Positions 10,926-21,540 of a stretch of 64,000 nt of DNA are shown here, piece by piece. The translations under genes and the position numbers were made by a program. Position 1 is the stretch's first letter; every line of letters starts with the position of its first letter. The notes beneath the pieces were generated by a model. The model was not told where the DNA came from and ran no database searches. It saw nothing but the letters and a program-made list of their open reading frames with translations. Origin of the DNA: Aldrovandia affinis (Eukaryota; Chordata; Actinopteri; Notacanthiformes; Halosauridae); contig JAINUG010000328.1 of assembly GCA_029706075.1 (NCBI GenBank), forward strand, positions 558,001 to 622,000. The letters run 5' to 3'.

Positions 10926-11517
10926 TGTTATGGTGGGTTTAGGGATTGGTGCCAATCGCAGAACCCCGGGGGTATCGATAAGTTAAACTGTAACTTTACA
11001 GCTTAACCACAAACTCTGAATAACAGAGAATAGGAAAAACAATAACAAAAAGGGGGAAAACCGAAAATATCACCCAACGGGTGACTAGGTGCCACAAAGA
11101 CACAAACAAAGGAATAAATAAACCACCAACACCGGGTGTTTGAATGAAACGATAATCGGCTAGAAGAGCCCAATAACCAGCGAAGAAAATAAGACCTGAG
11201 AACACAGTCCACAGACTGTGTTGACCGAAACACAACTAACTCAGGAGGAGCGAGTGAGTGTCCAAAAACAGGTAACAAAAAGATCCTACATTTGCTAAAG
11301 GATATTTCTAAATACTAAAGAACGTGCTTCGTAGTAGTATCTTTAAAAAGACGCTACAACCTTTACCGGCTAAATCGTAATGAAGGCTTACGATTTCGCA
11401 AAGAACCGGAAAACAGCTGAGGTTTAAATAGTGAGGAAATGGTGATTGATTTGCTCCGCCTCCTACCAGAAAGGCGCAACACCGCCCCTCTGGTAAGTCA
11501 GGGGAACAACCATGACA
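10926..11517 (-). repeat. 3' LTR of gypsy copy 2
   Basis: A 592-bp LTR with TG...CA ends. It contains the same inverted repeat AAATCGTAA/TTACGATTT (11372-11396) and the same TATTTAAA box as the 5' copy. Confidence 0.95.
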
Positions 11518-11530
11518 GGACCCCCTTAAG
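11518..11530 (-). promoter_or_regulatory. Polypurine tract of gypsy copy 2
   Basis: On the sense strand CTTAAGGGGGTCC directly precedes the 3' LTR. It is G-rich and correctly placed for plus-strand priming. Confidence 0.5.
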
Positions 11531-11579
11531 GGACGACTCCTGACGACCCTTCAGACCCACGCCGGTGAAAATCCTGGAT

Positions 11580-11735
11580 CAACGATGGATCCAAGATGTG
11601 CCGGGACGGAACCCAACTGCGCTCCTCAGGACCGTAACCCTCCCAGTCCACTAGGAACTGAGTACCCTGCCTACACGCTGCGAAGCCACGATACTACGCA
11701 CCGTATAAGCGGGACCACCCCCAATGATACGAGGC
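11580..11735 (-). pseudogene. Chromodomain of gypsy copy 2 (frameshifted)
   Basis: The first half ([15 protein letters not shown]) and the second half ([18 protein letters not shown]) of a chromodomain are read in two adjacent minus-strand frames, so one frameshift splits it near 11648-11665. The conserved YTV, VDWEGY and SWVP elements are all visible. Confidence 0.82.
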
Positions 11736-11861
11736 GGCGGTGGCGGTATTTCGGGAGGCGCCAAGGTGCTAATGAGTAGTGGTTTGATGCGAGATACGTG
11801 GAACGTAGGATGTATCCGCATAGATTGGGGAAGCTGTAATAGAACGGTGACAGGGTTAATT

Positions 11862-13025
11862 TTACGAGGATCTTAAAAGGACCAATAAAGCGGCGCGAGT
11901 TTCCGAGACTCTACCCGTAACGGCAGATCTCGTAGACAACCACACCCGTTGACCAACCCTATACGATGGAGCTGCCCGTCGACGACGATTAGCAAACTCC
12001 TTTTGGCGATCAACTGCGCGTACTAGAGCCGCCCCTAACCTCCGCCAGGTGACACGACAACGCCGCACAAAGGCTGCTGCGGAAGGCACTCCTGCGTCAC
12101 CCTCCTGCGCCGAAAATAGAGGAGGCTGAAACCCAAACTGAGCCTCGAATGGAGAGAGACCTGACGAAGCGTTAGCAGAGTGTTATGAGCGTACTCGCCC
12201 AGGCAAGATGCCGACTCCATGATGATGGATTGGCGGAAGCAAGACAGCGGAGAGTATTCTCCATAGTTTGATTAGTGCATTCCGTCTGTCCATTGGTCTG
12301 TGGGTGAAACCCTGACGACAGGCTCACAGACGCCCTAACAGCGAACAAAACGCCCGCCAGAATCTGGACGCAAACTGAGGACCCCGATCGGACACTACGT
12401 CTTGCGGTAAGCCGTGAAGGCGAAAGACATGGTCCATCATAAGGCGCGCAGTTTCGAGCGCTGACGGCAGCTTGGGAAGCGCAATGAAGTGGGAAGCCTT
12501 GGAAAATCTGTCCACTATGACCAAAATGACGGTATGACCGCTCGAGTTGGGTAGACCGGTAACGAAGTCCAAGGCGATATGGCTCCAGGGACGATGTGGG
12601 ACCGGAAGTGGCCGCAGTAACCCTGATGGTGCCAGCTGTGACACCTTATTACGGGCACAAATGCTACAGGCCGCAACAAACTCCCGCACGTCCCTCTCCA
12701 TACCCCGCCACCAGAACCGTCTACCCAGAAAATCGTGCGTACGGTGTACGCCTGGGTGACCAGTGAGCCGGGAGGAGTGACCCCACTGCAGTACCTGGGA
12801 GCGAGCTCCTGAAGGAACGAAGAGACATCCCCGTGGACCCCCACCAGGATCCGGCTCAAGGCGTTGAGCCTCACGCACCACCCTTTCTATCTCCCATAAC
12901 ACTGGAGATAAAATCTGTGCGGTGGGAATAATGGGTGTGGGCGGATGATCCATTTCGGACCCATCGTACAGGCGGGCAAAGGCGTCAGGCTTGATATTTT
13001 TTGAACCAGGGCGGTAAGTCAACAA
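11862..13025 (-). pseudogene. Integrase of gypsy copy 2
   Basis: The frame 12324-13025 has the HHCC-type region ([11 protein letters not shown]...CSICARNK), the first Asp (ALDFVTGLP) and the second Asp ([12 protein letters not shown]). The Glu motif NGQTECTNQ lies about 12260-12290 in another frame. C-terminal parts follow in 12035-12220 and 11862-12089 (YRVGQRVWLSTR). At least three frameshifts break it. All catalytic residues can be found, but not in one frame. Confidence 0.88.
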
Positions 13026-13540
13026 AAAATTAAACCTAGTAAAGAATAATGCCCAACGAGCTTGCCGTGAATTACGACGTTGAGCACCCTGGATGTACTC
13101 TAAATTTTTATGATCCGTCCAGACAGTGAAGGGATGTTCCGCCCTTCAAGCCAATGACGCCATTCCTCCAGCGCCATTTTAACCGCTAATAACTCCTATC
13201 TCCTACATTGTAATTCCTCTCGGCAGGCGAAAGGCTCCGAGAAAATATGCGCACGGATGAACTTTTTATCCATGGCCGACCGCTGGGACAGAATAGCCCC
13301 TACCCCTAGCTCAGAGGCGTCAACCTCTACAATGAAAGGTAATGAAGGATTGGGAGAAATTAAAATAGGTTCAGAACAGAATCTTCTTTTAGTTCAGCGA
13401 AGGCCGCTCCGCTTTAGGGACCATTGGAACCGAGAAGAAACAGTCTTTTTGTAAGCGCCGTGATGGGCGCGACCACTGAACTAAAATTGCGGATAAACCG
13501 TCTATAAAAATTTTCAAACCCCAAAAACGCTGCACCTGTT
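13026..13540 (-). pseudogene. RNase H region of gypsy copy 2
   Basis: No long open frame remains, but short blocks in different frames match the RNase H and connection domains of gypsy Pol, for example [10 protein letters not shown] near 13090-13120. The region sits between RT and integrase exactly where RNase H is expected. Confidence 0.7.
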
Positions 13541-14507
13541 TTACAGAGACCGAGCAGGCCAATCCTTGACCGCAGTCACTTTATTGGGGTCCATTTGGAT
13601 CCTGCCCTCTGCGACAATGAATCCTAGAAAGGAAACTGAAGGTACGTGAAACACACATTTCTCTGCTTTAACAAATAATTGGGCTTCTAACAAGCATTTT
13701 AATACCTGTCTGACGTGTTTCACGTGCTCAGAGAGAGAATTGGAGAAAATCAAAATGTCGTCAAGATAAACGAACACCGATTTCTCCAACATCTCTCTGA
13801 GTACGTCATTAACAAACGCCTGGAAGACAGCCGGCGCAAGACGTGAGGCCGAATGGCATAACCAGGTATTCGTAATGACCATTGTGCATATTAAATGCTG
13901 TTTTCCACTCATCACCCTGACGGATGCGAACCAAATTATATGCGTTGCGAAGGTCCAACTTGGAAAAAATAGACGCTCCTTGGAGACGTTCAAACGCGGA
14001 GTTCATAAGTGGAAGAGGATAACGATTCTTTATGGTAATATTATTTAACCCTCTGTAATCGATACACGGTCGTAATCCCCCATCCTTTTTTCCGACAAAA
14101 AAGAACCCCGCCCCAGCAGGAGACGTGGATGGCCTGATAAAACCATTAGTTAGAGATTCCGAAATGTATCTCTTCATAGCCACTCTCAGGTACAGATAGT
14201 GAATATAGGGATCCACGTGGGGAACTGTGCCTGGGTGAAGCTCAATAGCGCAATCATAAGGCCGGTGTGGAGGTAGCTTAGTAGCCCTTTGCTTACTAAA
14301 CACCTCGCTAAGATCTGAATAAGTCTTTGGAATGCCGGGAGGTAGCGAGTAACATTCCGCACTCATGAGTTCCATTCCCTCCTGATCTTTTGGAAACTCG
14401 TGCTCAATGGTGTCAGGTCGGAATTTTTTATGGGAATCGGAACTGGAGTAGCTAACCGATCTTTTAGGAACTCGTGACAAATTGGGCTCATCGTCCGTAG
14501 ACGGCAT
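13541..14507 (-). pseudogene. Reverse transcriptase of gypsy copy 2
   Basis: The frame 13809-14507 covers the approach to RT ([16 protein letters not shown]), fingers ([17 protein letters not shown]) and palm with the first Asp ([10 protein letters not shown]). After a frameshift near 13840 the frame 13541-13993 carries YLDDILIFS and the thumb (FLGFIVAEG). The catalytic residues are intact but split over two frames. Confidence 0.9.
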
Positions 14508-15186
14508 GTCTGCCTCTAAAGAATCAAAAGATAAGGATTCCAGGTCACTAATCTCCTCGGCCGTGGACTCCTCCAGTGGGACTCCCCAATCACACTGAGG
14601 ATCCCATTCGAGTTCTTTCTCCGTCTCATTGGAGTGTACGGATGAGTGAGTATGTTTGGGTGAAGAGAGCTCTGATTCGTCGGTCTCCGAATCAGTCTCG
14701 GATTTTTAGACCGACCGACCCCGGGCGATGACTGAATAGACGGTAAGCACCCAAAGAAACATTGATTCCCCCATTGAACAATAGGGTTTTTATGACTGCC
14801 CCAGTTGACCTGTGGTTTATGTTTAATCAACCAGGAGTGTCCGAGAACTAATGGGTACGTAGGCGACTCGAAAAAAAAAAAACTTTATTTGTTCTGTGTG
14901 CTCGCCGTAAGCGATCCGCATGTTTACAGTCTCCGTGGATTCCTTAATGCGACCGAACCCAGCGGACGGCCATCAAGAGCGGTAACACCCACAAGATTGT
15001 GAAAGAACCCGAACAGGTAAGTGAATTATTTTAGCTCCACCCGAGTCCACAAAACAATCAACAGCTCCTGAATCAAGAAATGCGTTTATTTGAATGTTTT
15101 GTCTCCCCAGGATAGTTCAACAGGAATGAAGGTACGGAAGAAAGAGGACTGATGTCTCACTACCGGCTTCCGGCCCGATAGTGAGG
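14508..15186 (-). pseudogene. Protease and acidic linker of gypsy copy 2
   Basis: A protease-like active site AFLDSGAVDCFVD is encoded near 15045-15080, with DSGA at 15063-15074. Downstream to 14516 the sense strand is rich in Ser, Glu and Asp codons in broken frames, consistent with a variable protease-RT linker. A run of A at 14870-14881 adds a frame disturbance. Confidence 0.65.
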
Positions 15187-16158
15187 CTATTCGTTTCCCT
15201 TCAGTTTGGGACAATCTTGAATAATGTCACCCTCTGTCGACAGTACCGGCAACCGTTCCAATCCTCTGGCCGGAGCCCGAAAACTAGCACTGTCAACTTC
15301 CATGGGTTCGTCTGCTTTGCCCAGACGTCTAGGAAACTGAGGTAAGAACCCTTTCGTAGTCACCCGGAACTCCCTGTTCCCCCTCTCTCGCTGGCGTTCC
15401 CTAATACGATTATCGATCCGTATAGCAGTGGTAATAAGTTCATCAAGTGAATCGGGGATGCCAATCGTAGCTAGAGCGTCTCGCACCGGATCAGTAGTAA
15501 AACACGTTATGAGAGGATTCTCAGGCCAACCTGTAACTCCCGCGAGAGTACGGAACGAAATAGAGAATTCCGCCACGCTTTGGTTACCCTGGCGCATGCG
15601 CGTCAATTTAGTCGCAGACTCGCTGTCGTGAAGTTCGTGGTCAAAAACCAACTCCATTCTACTCATTAACCCCAGCGAGTCTGCCAATACCGGTGCTTGA
15701 GAACGAATAAGAGGTACTGCCCACTCGAGAGCTGCCCCGATAACAATGATAGCACGAGTGCCACTCGCGACTCTTCTGAGCTATATCTAGATGGCTGAGT
15801 CTGAAATACGATTTGGCACTGTGCTAAAAACCCCGACATTTACCGGACTCGCCACTAAAACGAGGAGGAAGCTGAACCTTTGCCTCTCGTAATCCCTCTC
15901 CCACAGGTGTACCCCAACGAGGAGTGACGACCGGATTAGGACCGCGAATCCTACCGCAGGCTGGGGACGACCGTCGATCAGTGTCTGGATCAAGCCCTCC
16001 AGTCTTTGAACAGACGAGACCATGCTAGCCTGGTTGTCTTGCATGACTCGTTGTTGCTTTAATAAAATTTCAATGGTTGATCTCTGTCTCTCCATTTCTC
16101 GGCTTTGCAACTCTGCCATTTGTTCGATACCACGAGGGTCAGCTGACGCCGTATTCAT
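15187..16158 (-). pseudogene. gag of gypsy copy 2
   Basis: The ATG at 16158-16156 lies just after the primer-binding site. Residues 1 to about 60 form a Gln/Glu/Arg-rich probable coiled coil. The capsid-like part is in frame 15187-15687 (FDHELHDSESATKLTRMRQG). The expected zinc knuckle near 15215-15250 is degenerate: the CX2C half is out of frame with the final Cys and the His appears lost. The frame is also broken around 15690-15900. Confidence 0.8.
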
Positions 16159-16159
16159 G

Positions 16160-16170
16160 GCGAAATCGTA
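16160..16170 (-). promoter_or_regulatory. Primer-binding site complementary to own LTR (self-priming type), copy 2
   Basis: Sense TACGATTTCGC starts one nucleotide after the 5' LTR and is a perfect 11-nt complement of GCGAAATCGTA in that LTR (16633-16643). That LTR stretch begins about 31 nt downstream of TATTTAAA (16667-16674), so it should be the extreme 5' end of the RNA. No host tRNA 3' end (TGG start) is needed. The helix length matches the 11 nt known for Tf1. Confidence 0.8.
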
Positions 16171-16171
16171 C

Positions 16172-16764
16172 TGTTATGGTGGGTTTAGGGATTGGTGCCA
16201 ATCGCAGAACCCGGGGGTATCGATAAGTTAAACTGTAACTTTACAGCTTAACCACAAACTCTGAATAACAGAGAATAGGAAAAACAATAACAAAAAGGGG
16301 GAAAACCGAAAATATCACCCAACGGGTGACTAGGTGCCACAAAGACACAAACAAAGGAATAAATAAACCACCAACACCGGGTGTTTGAATGAAACGATAA
16401 TCGGCTAGAAGAGCCCAATAACCAGCGAAGAAAATAAGACCTGAGAACACAGTCCACAGACTGTGTTGACCAAAACACAACTAACTCAGGAGGAGCGAGT
16501 GAGTGTCCAAAAACAGATAACAAAAAGATCCTACATTTGCTAAAGGATATTTCTAAATACTAAAGAACGTGCTTCGTAGTAGTATCTTTAAAAGACGCTA
16601 CAAATTTTACCGGCTAAATCGTAATGAAGGCTTACGATTTCGCAAAGAACCGGAAAACAGCTGAGGTTTAAATAGTGAGGAAATGGTGATTGATTTGCTC
16701 CGCCCTCCTACCAGAAAGGCGCAACACCGCCCTCTGGTGGTAAGTCAGGGGAACAACCATGACA
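16172..16764 (-). repeat. 5' LTR of gypsy copy 2
   Basis: A 593-bp LTR with TG...CA ends. On the sense strand: U3 of about 121 nt, TATTTAAA at 16674-16667, predicted RNA start at 16643, then a 9-bp inverted repeat that can fold the first ~26 nt into a hairpin, and a long R-U5. Confidence 0.93.
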
Positions 16765-16769
16765 GTACC

Positions 16770-17497
16770 CTACCCTATTCTCTGCTAAGATGTTATGTTT
16801 ATGATGGTGTTATATTTGTCTTCATATTTAGCACTTTGCGCAAATAAATACTACCATGGGAAAGATTACTTGCTTTGTCAAAGCACGCGGGCATCACTTT
16901 ACACTGCACAAAAACAGGACATAAAAACATAACTATACACAACCCATATTTGAACTGGAGCCAATAAAAGTTTGGTCGCGGCAAACTATTTCTCACACTT
17001 TGCAAGGAAAGTGAGGTGACTCTTCCGGGAAATATTGAAGACATTTTTTAACAAACTAAAGCTTATTGTCACTGTTGAACTTGGGTGTGAGCGTAGAATC
17101 AGCATAGATTTAACAGTAATGTGCTGGGGGCTGGGGCACCAGTAAGTCTAGAAAGGCTCCTGGTTAGAACCCACATTACTTTGTGCTGAACATTGGGAGC
17201 GACGATACAAAAAAAGTGGGGTGTTCTGTTTTTTTTAATCAATGTACATGATAAGACTTAAATCTAATAGCATCTTGGTGATTTCTGAACAGTAAAACAG
17301 AGAAAATAAAACCTAATCTTATGGGAAAAAGTTAACTTATCATTTTATGCCGGTGCATGATTTAATTAAAATCTTGAGAACTTACTTTGTTGTGGCATTT
17401 GCAGAGTCACGCACTGCTCTTCTGTAAGAGTGTTACAAATTCATTAGGCAAGAAGCGTAACAGAGCCTACCACATCATCAGGTGGAATACATTAAAG
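16770..17497. other. No recognised feature
   Basis: AT-rich non-coding sequence between gypsy copy 2 and a SINE. Nothing recognisable. Confidence 0.55.
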
Positions 17498-17721
17498 GCA
17501 TCAATGTAGTGTAATGGTTAGGGAGCTGGGCTTGTAACCGAGAGGTTGCAGGTTCAATTCCCAGGTGAGACACTGCTGTTGTACCCTTGAGCAGGTACTT
17601 AACCTGAATTGCTTCAGTATATATATCCAGCTGTATAAATGGATTGTATGTAAAGAAATGTAAACTGTGCAAGTCACTCTGGATAAGAGTGTCTGCTAAA
17701 AAGTAAATGTAAAATGCATCA
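17498..17721 (+). repeat. tRNA-derived SINE with L2-type hairpin tail
   Basis: The head has a Pol III A box (TAGTGTAATGGTTAGGGAG, 17507-17525) and B box (GGTTCAATTCC, about 17550-17561). The tail CACTCTGGATAAGAGTG (about 17672-17688) folds into a 6-bp stem with a GGATA loop and is followed by an A-rich GTAAATGTAA end. A short target repeat, gcatca, lies at 17498-17503 and 17716-17721. The same family occurs reversed at 42526-42735. The tRNA-like head is not a functional tRNA gene. Confidence 0.85.
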
Positions 17722-18059
17722 TATAAGATGTGAATACATATTTTGTCTTTAGTACACTATTTCATTTCCACTATTTATGTGGCATTACAGCCTCAATAAG
17801 AGTTTGCAACTCATGCTCATACCTTTATCGTTATTACCCTGTGGAGCAGCTTAAGACCAACAAGAAACTCTCCTTCCTGCCCCTGAGTCTACACTGAGCT
17901 GTACTCGTACCCGATCTTCCTACAGTTATGAAAATGGAATGCATTTATTTAGAAATATCGCAGAATGAGGTGATCATTAACTCATTCTACATTACCATTA
18001 TTATCAAACTTGTGTTTAATGTGGGCATGAACACACACTTTAAAGCAATTATAAAATTT
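17722..18059. other. No recognised feature
   Basis: AT-rich, non-coding. Nothing recognisable. Confidence 0.5.
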
Positions 18060-18240
18060 CAGAGGTGGAAGAAGTACACAAACCCTTTACTTGAGTCAAA
18101 GTACAGATACCCTGATACAATATCACTCCAGTAAAAGTAAAAGTCCTAAATTTAAATTTCCACTTGAGTGGAAGTAATAAAGTACTTGCTTTTAAATGTA
18201 CTTAAGTATCAAAAGTAAAAGTAAATAATTGTATTTATTA
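18060..18240. repeat. hAT-like 'AAAGTAC' dispersed repeat
   Basis: CAGAGGTGGAAGAAGTAC at the left, followed by repeated ACTTGAGT, AAAGTAC and AAGTACTTAAGTATCAAAAGT motifs, is the recognisable pattern of a very common fish non-autonomous element related to hAT transposons. No target duplication was resolved, and there is no coding capacity. Confidence 0.6.
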
Positions 18241-18765
18241 TATCTTATTTTTGTGATTACCTATTCCTTCCTCGATGCATTAACCTATGAGTCTTAGGCG
18301 AGAAGGCTCTAATGCCATCCACTGGATGCATAGACCTGCTTATAAGAGCTCATTAAATCATTTTTGGTATGGATATCAATACAATTTCATGAATAGTCAA
18401 CATGCAGGAAAAGATCCATTTCAGGGTGTACATGTCCTTGAAAGAGTTATGCACATTCTGAGTGACTGCAGAGCTGAAATAAACAGGTGTTTTCAGTTTC
18501 TTTGAAGGTTTATTTCTTTATCATGGAGAGAAAGTGGTAAAAAAAAACCCCATCAAACATAGAATTTGTTTGTGTCTGTGTGTGCATTTGCATGTGCGCC
18601 GATCTGTGTGTGTCTGTCTTCCTGGAAGCCAGACCCCAGAAAATTAACTCACCCCAACACCCATGGCCATATTTGGAGAAAATGTTGGTCTTACTATGTA
18701 TGAACTACTTCAAGGGATATTTCACACATGTCTTTTTGACAGTCCCACTCCTATCAATCAGTTTT
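18241..18765. other. No recognised feature
   Basis: Non-coding. A short TG-rich stretch lies at 18565-18615. Nothing else recognised. Confidence 0.5.
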
Positions 18766-19020
18766 TAGGTCCCTAAGTTACTTATTTCGTATTTTAGATT
18801 TTACATGCAAATGCTTGGATTTTGCAGATCACTCACCATCACTGTAACTGATCTTGATTTAAAACATTATTCCTTTTTGAAATAATCAGCAGACTTACAA
18901 TGTTTTAAATCAGTCCTGCTATCTTTTAAATTGGTGATTGGTGATTTTAAGTGATGTGTGAAATCACTTAAAATGTTGCATGTCAAATCTAAAATACCAA
19001 ATAAGCCAGTCAGGGACCTA
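18766..19020. mobile_element. MITE with TA target sites and long inverted ends
   Basis: Imperfect terminal inverted repeats of about 45 bp (GGTCCCT...TTATTT-GTATTTTAGATTT-ACATGCAA at 18768-18812, complement at 18975-19018) are flanked by TA on both sides. The interior contains a hairpin (TTTTAAGTGAT...ATCACTTAAAA, 18942-18972). With 251 bp, TA flanks and no frame, this fits a Tc1/mariner-type MITE. Confidence 0.75.
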
Positions 19021-19696
19021 TACATAGAAAATACATAGAAACCCTTAAACAACAAAGATTAACCCTAGCAATAATCTTTAAGAACTTTAACTGTCAGAAA
19101 TTTGAAGTCATTCTTGTCACAAAAGGAAATGTTTCATTTTAGGTCTGGACTACATCAAAGATTACCGGGAACTTGAGAAAGATTCTCCGGGTTGGAGACT
19201 CTGGGCTATAAAGTTCAAGGGAGCTGTCTCAGTCACTGATTTTCTTTTCTGTGCAGCATTTACATTTGCCTCTGATATTTTATAAATTACACAAACTGAA
19301 CAGAATTAATACACGCATATATTATTCTACCGCTAGTAAATTATAGCTAGCACATATTTATTGCCGTCCAGCGACTTACAATGCCGTTTTTATTTTACTT
19401 TGAAACCACCACTGGCTTCATTATAAGGGGAAAATAACTGACCCTGGATCAGTGGCTAGCGGCAATTGCATAAAATAGGACATTAGACTACCCCAGAACA
19501 GGACCTGCTTGTGAGTAATTCTCATTCTGATAGTAATAACTGTTCTAATGTTATGGGAAATAATAAGTGCCAGTATACAAGCTACCATCTCCGCATGTAC
19601 AGCCTAGTACAGGCTACTTAAAAGTGTTATTTTTTTGTCTTAATTGTGATATTTTGAGGTAGGGGATAGAGCATTTGCACTCCCCCCTCCCCCCCA
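19021..19696. other. No recognised feature
   Basis: Non-coding. Nothing recognised apart from a C-rich patch at 19680-19696. Confidence 0.5.
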
Positions 19697-19848
19697 TAAA
19701 CCCTTTAAATAGGCCTCCGAACATCCTTCAGCTGTTAGTAAAATTGTATGAGCTGCAGGTGCGCCATATAGGGAAGGGGTGGAGCCAGTGTCCCACCACG
19801 TACCTCCCGTCAATCACTCTCCCTCGGACTTCCTCGGGCGGCTGCCAC
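19697..19848 (-). repeat. Partial LTR (U3 part), head-to-tail with the next LTR
   Basis: This block repeats 20222-20394 of the adjacent LTR with substitutions and one ~20-bp deletion. Shared parts include CTTTAAATAGGCCTCCGA...CATCCTTCAGCTGTT and CCATATAGGGAA-GGGGTGGAGCCAG. Only the promoter-proximal half is present; it ends in a C-rich run near 19690. Confidence 0.8.
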
Positions 19849-19863
19849 AATATATATATATAT

Positions 19864-20394
19864 TGTAGCAGAACCCGGGGTGTTGGGTTGCAACTCCGCC
19901 AGTGATCAATAATAAAATCAATAAACACAGTATAATGTCAACCAGTTCCGTTTATTCTTTCAAAGGGGAAAGGGAAGGGGAAGGGAAAAAGGGAAAGTCC
20001 ACAATCCTTGTTCGTCGTCGTTGTCCGTAATCCAATATCCAAGTCCAATTCAGTTCTGCAATCCAGTCCAGTAGTCGGTACACAAAGGGGGGTCCTCAAA
20101 CAATCCGGGTCAAACACGATAAACAATCCAAAACACTTCTCAACACTCTCGTTAGCACACTGTCTCTCCACAACACTCTCTGCAATCACTGCCCTACTCC
20201 TTCGCTGTGTGATCGGAATCAGTCCTTTAAATAGGCCTCCGAGCATCCTTCAGCTGTTTGTAACATTGGATGGGCTGCAGGTGCGTTCCCACACTTCCTG
20301 TCCAGCCATATAGGGAAAAGGGGTGGAGCCAGCATCCTATCACACACCTGCCGTCAATCACTCGCCCTCGGGCTGTTTCCGGGTGGCTGTCACA
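19864..20394 (-). repeat. Solo LTR with TATA box and polyadenylation signal
   Basis: On the minus strand this 531-bp unit begins TGTGACAGCC, has a TATTTAAAGG box near 20224-20233 and AATAAA near 19947-19952, and ends GGGTTCTGCTACA, giving TG...CA limits. It sits in an AT-dinucleotide tract (19849-19863), so target duplications cannot be read. A purine-rich GGGAAA run lies at 19966-19998. No internal genes are attached. Confidence 0.8.
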
Positions 20395-21540
20395 ATATAC
20401 TGTATATACATATATATGGAAAAAAATTGTGAAAGTATTTTATTTTTGCTGCACTGTAATTATCCCTCATGTTGACCTGCACTTGCTTGGGAAAAATAAA
20501 AGTACATCACTTTGGCTCCACAACTTCGTCCAGCTGTTTCCTTGATCCTAACAACACAGCGTTGGAAACTCTGTCACAGTGGTTTTAACAGGACAACATA
20601 TGAAACAGTAGGGAACACTATGTGATGCCTGATATAATGTGTTTGGAGTACTGGCTTGAGGGGCTGCTGGAGATTGTACATTTGTCTTTTGAGTCTTACA
20701 TGAACAAAATTAGAAAAAGAAAAAAAAAGAAAGGTGCAGGTGGGGAATTAAAGCCAAGAAAAGCCTTAAATTGGATGGACATTTAAAACAGAACATGGAG
20801 CATTAAGAAAAATGGAGACTTTCCCCAGTTGGTTAAAATAACAATTGTGGACATCATATGATGTCCATACAACCATGGTTCAGGTTCCGGAAATGGTTCC
20901 GGGCTTGAATGAAATGTATACTACACATACACGTGATAAGGCCTACCACTCTTATTTCTAAAAAGGATGAGAATAGCAACCATGGCAAAACAGCCATTTC
21001 CTGTGCTTGTGCCCCTCCAAAATTTCACTAATATCTAAATTTTTGCCTTTTGTTGTGAAAACAGGCCTACCGATCTTTAACTTTGCTTGAATGTTTGTAC
21101 CAAATTACCAAGAAGTATACTGAGAAAGGCAAAAAAAGCTGTAACATTAATATTCTACGGAGATGTTTGCTTGAGTTTTGTAAATCTAAAGACAAAGAAC
21201 AAAACCTACCCTAAAGCCATAGCCACATACAGTACGGTTCAGTGGGAGTACTGCACTTTGTTATGAATCCCCAGAGCAGAATGGTCCCCTGCTTGTTTTC
21301 CCCCGAGAGGGGGTTGTCTTACATTATTTGTCTAAAATGGGACAAATTAGCACTTGAAGAAGAGCTTGTTATTTTAGGACCAGCTGGAAAATATTTAATA
21401 AAGTGCTGGGATGCAATAGACCCATATATAAATGTTATGCATGTACAAATGTGGAAATATGTGTGAGATATATTAAAATATGAGAAATATATTTATTAAT
21501 ACATGTTGAAATATACAACATTCTGTATATTGTGAAAAAT
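20395..21540. other. No recognised feature
   Basis: AT-rich, non-coding. Several short frames up to about 90 codons show no recognisable protein pattern. Confidence 0.5.

Larger units (their letters stand above)
10926..16764 (-). mobile_element. Complete Ty3/gypsy chromodomain LTR retrotransposon, copy 2 (different family)
   Basis: A 5.8-kb element in the same orientation as copy 1 and about 860 bp from it, with LTRs at 10926-11517 (3') and 16172-16764 (5'). The 5-bp target duplication gtacc lies at 10921-10925 and 16765-16769. The internal order is gag, protease, RT, RNase H, integrase, chromodomain. Its LTRs and proteins are clearly different from copy 1, so it is a second family. The LTRs differ by roughly eight small changes, so it is also recent. 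The genes are interrupted by many frameshifts, and no envelope was seen. Confidence 0.95.

Noticed and set aside
10996..11278. 79-91-codon frames in both LTRs of gypsy copy 2 (also 16241-16523)
   Set aside because: Same reasoning: LTR sequence, no protein family pattern, duplicated because LTRs are duplicated.
17507..17580. tRNA gene
   Set aside because: A and B boxes are present, but the cloverleaf is not closed and the sequence continues into a SINE body and LINE-type tail.
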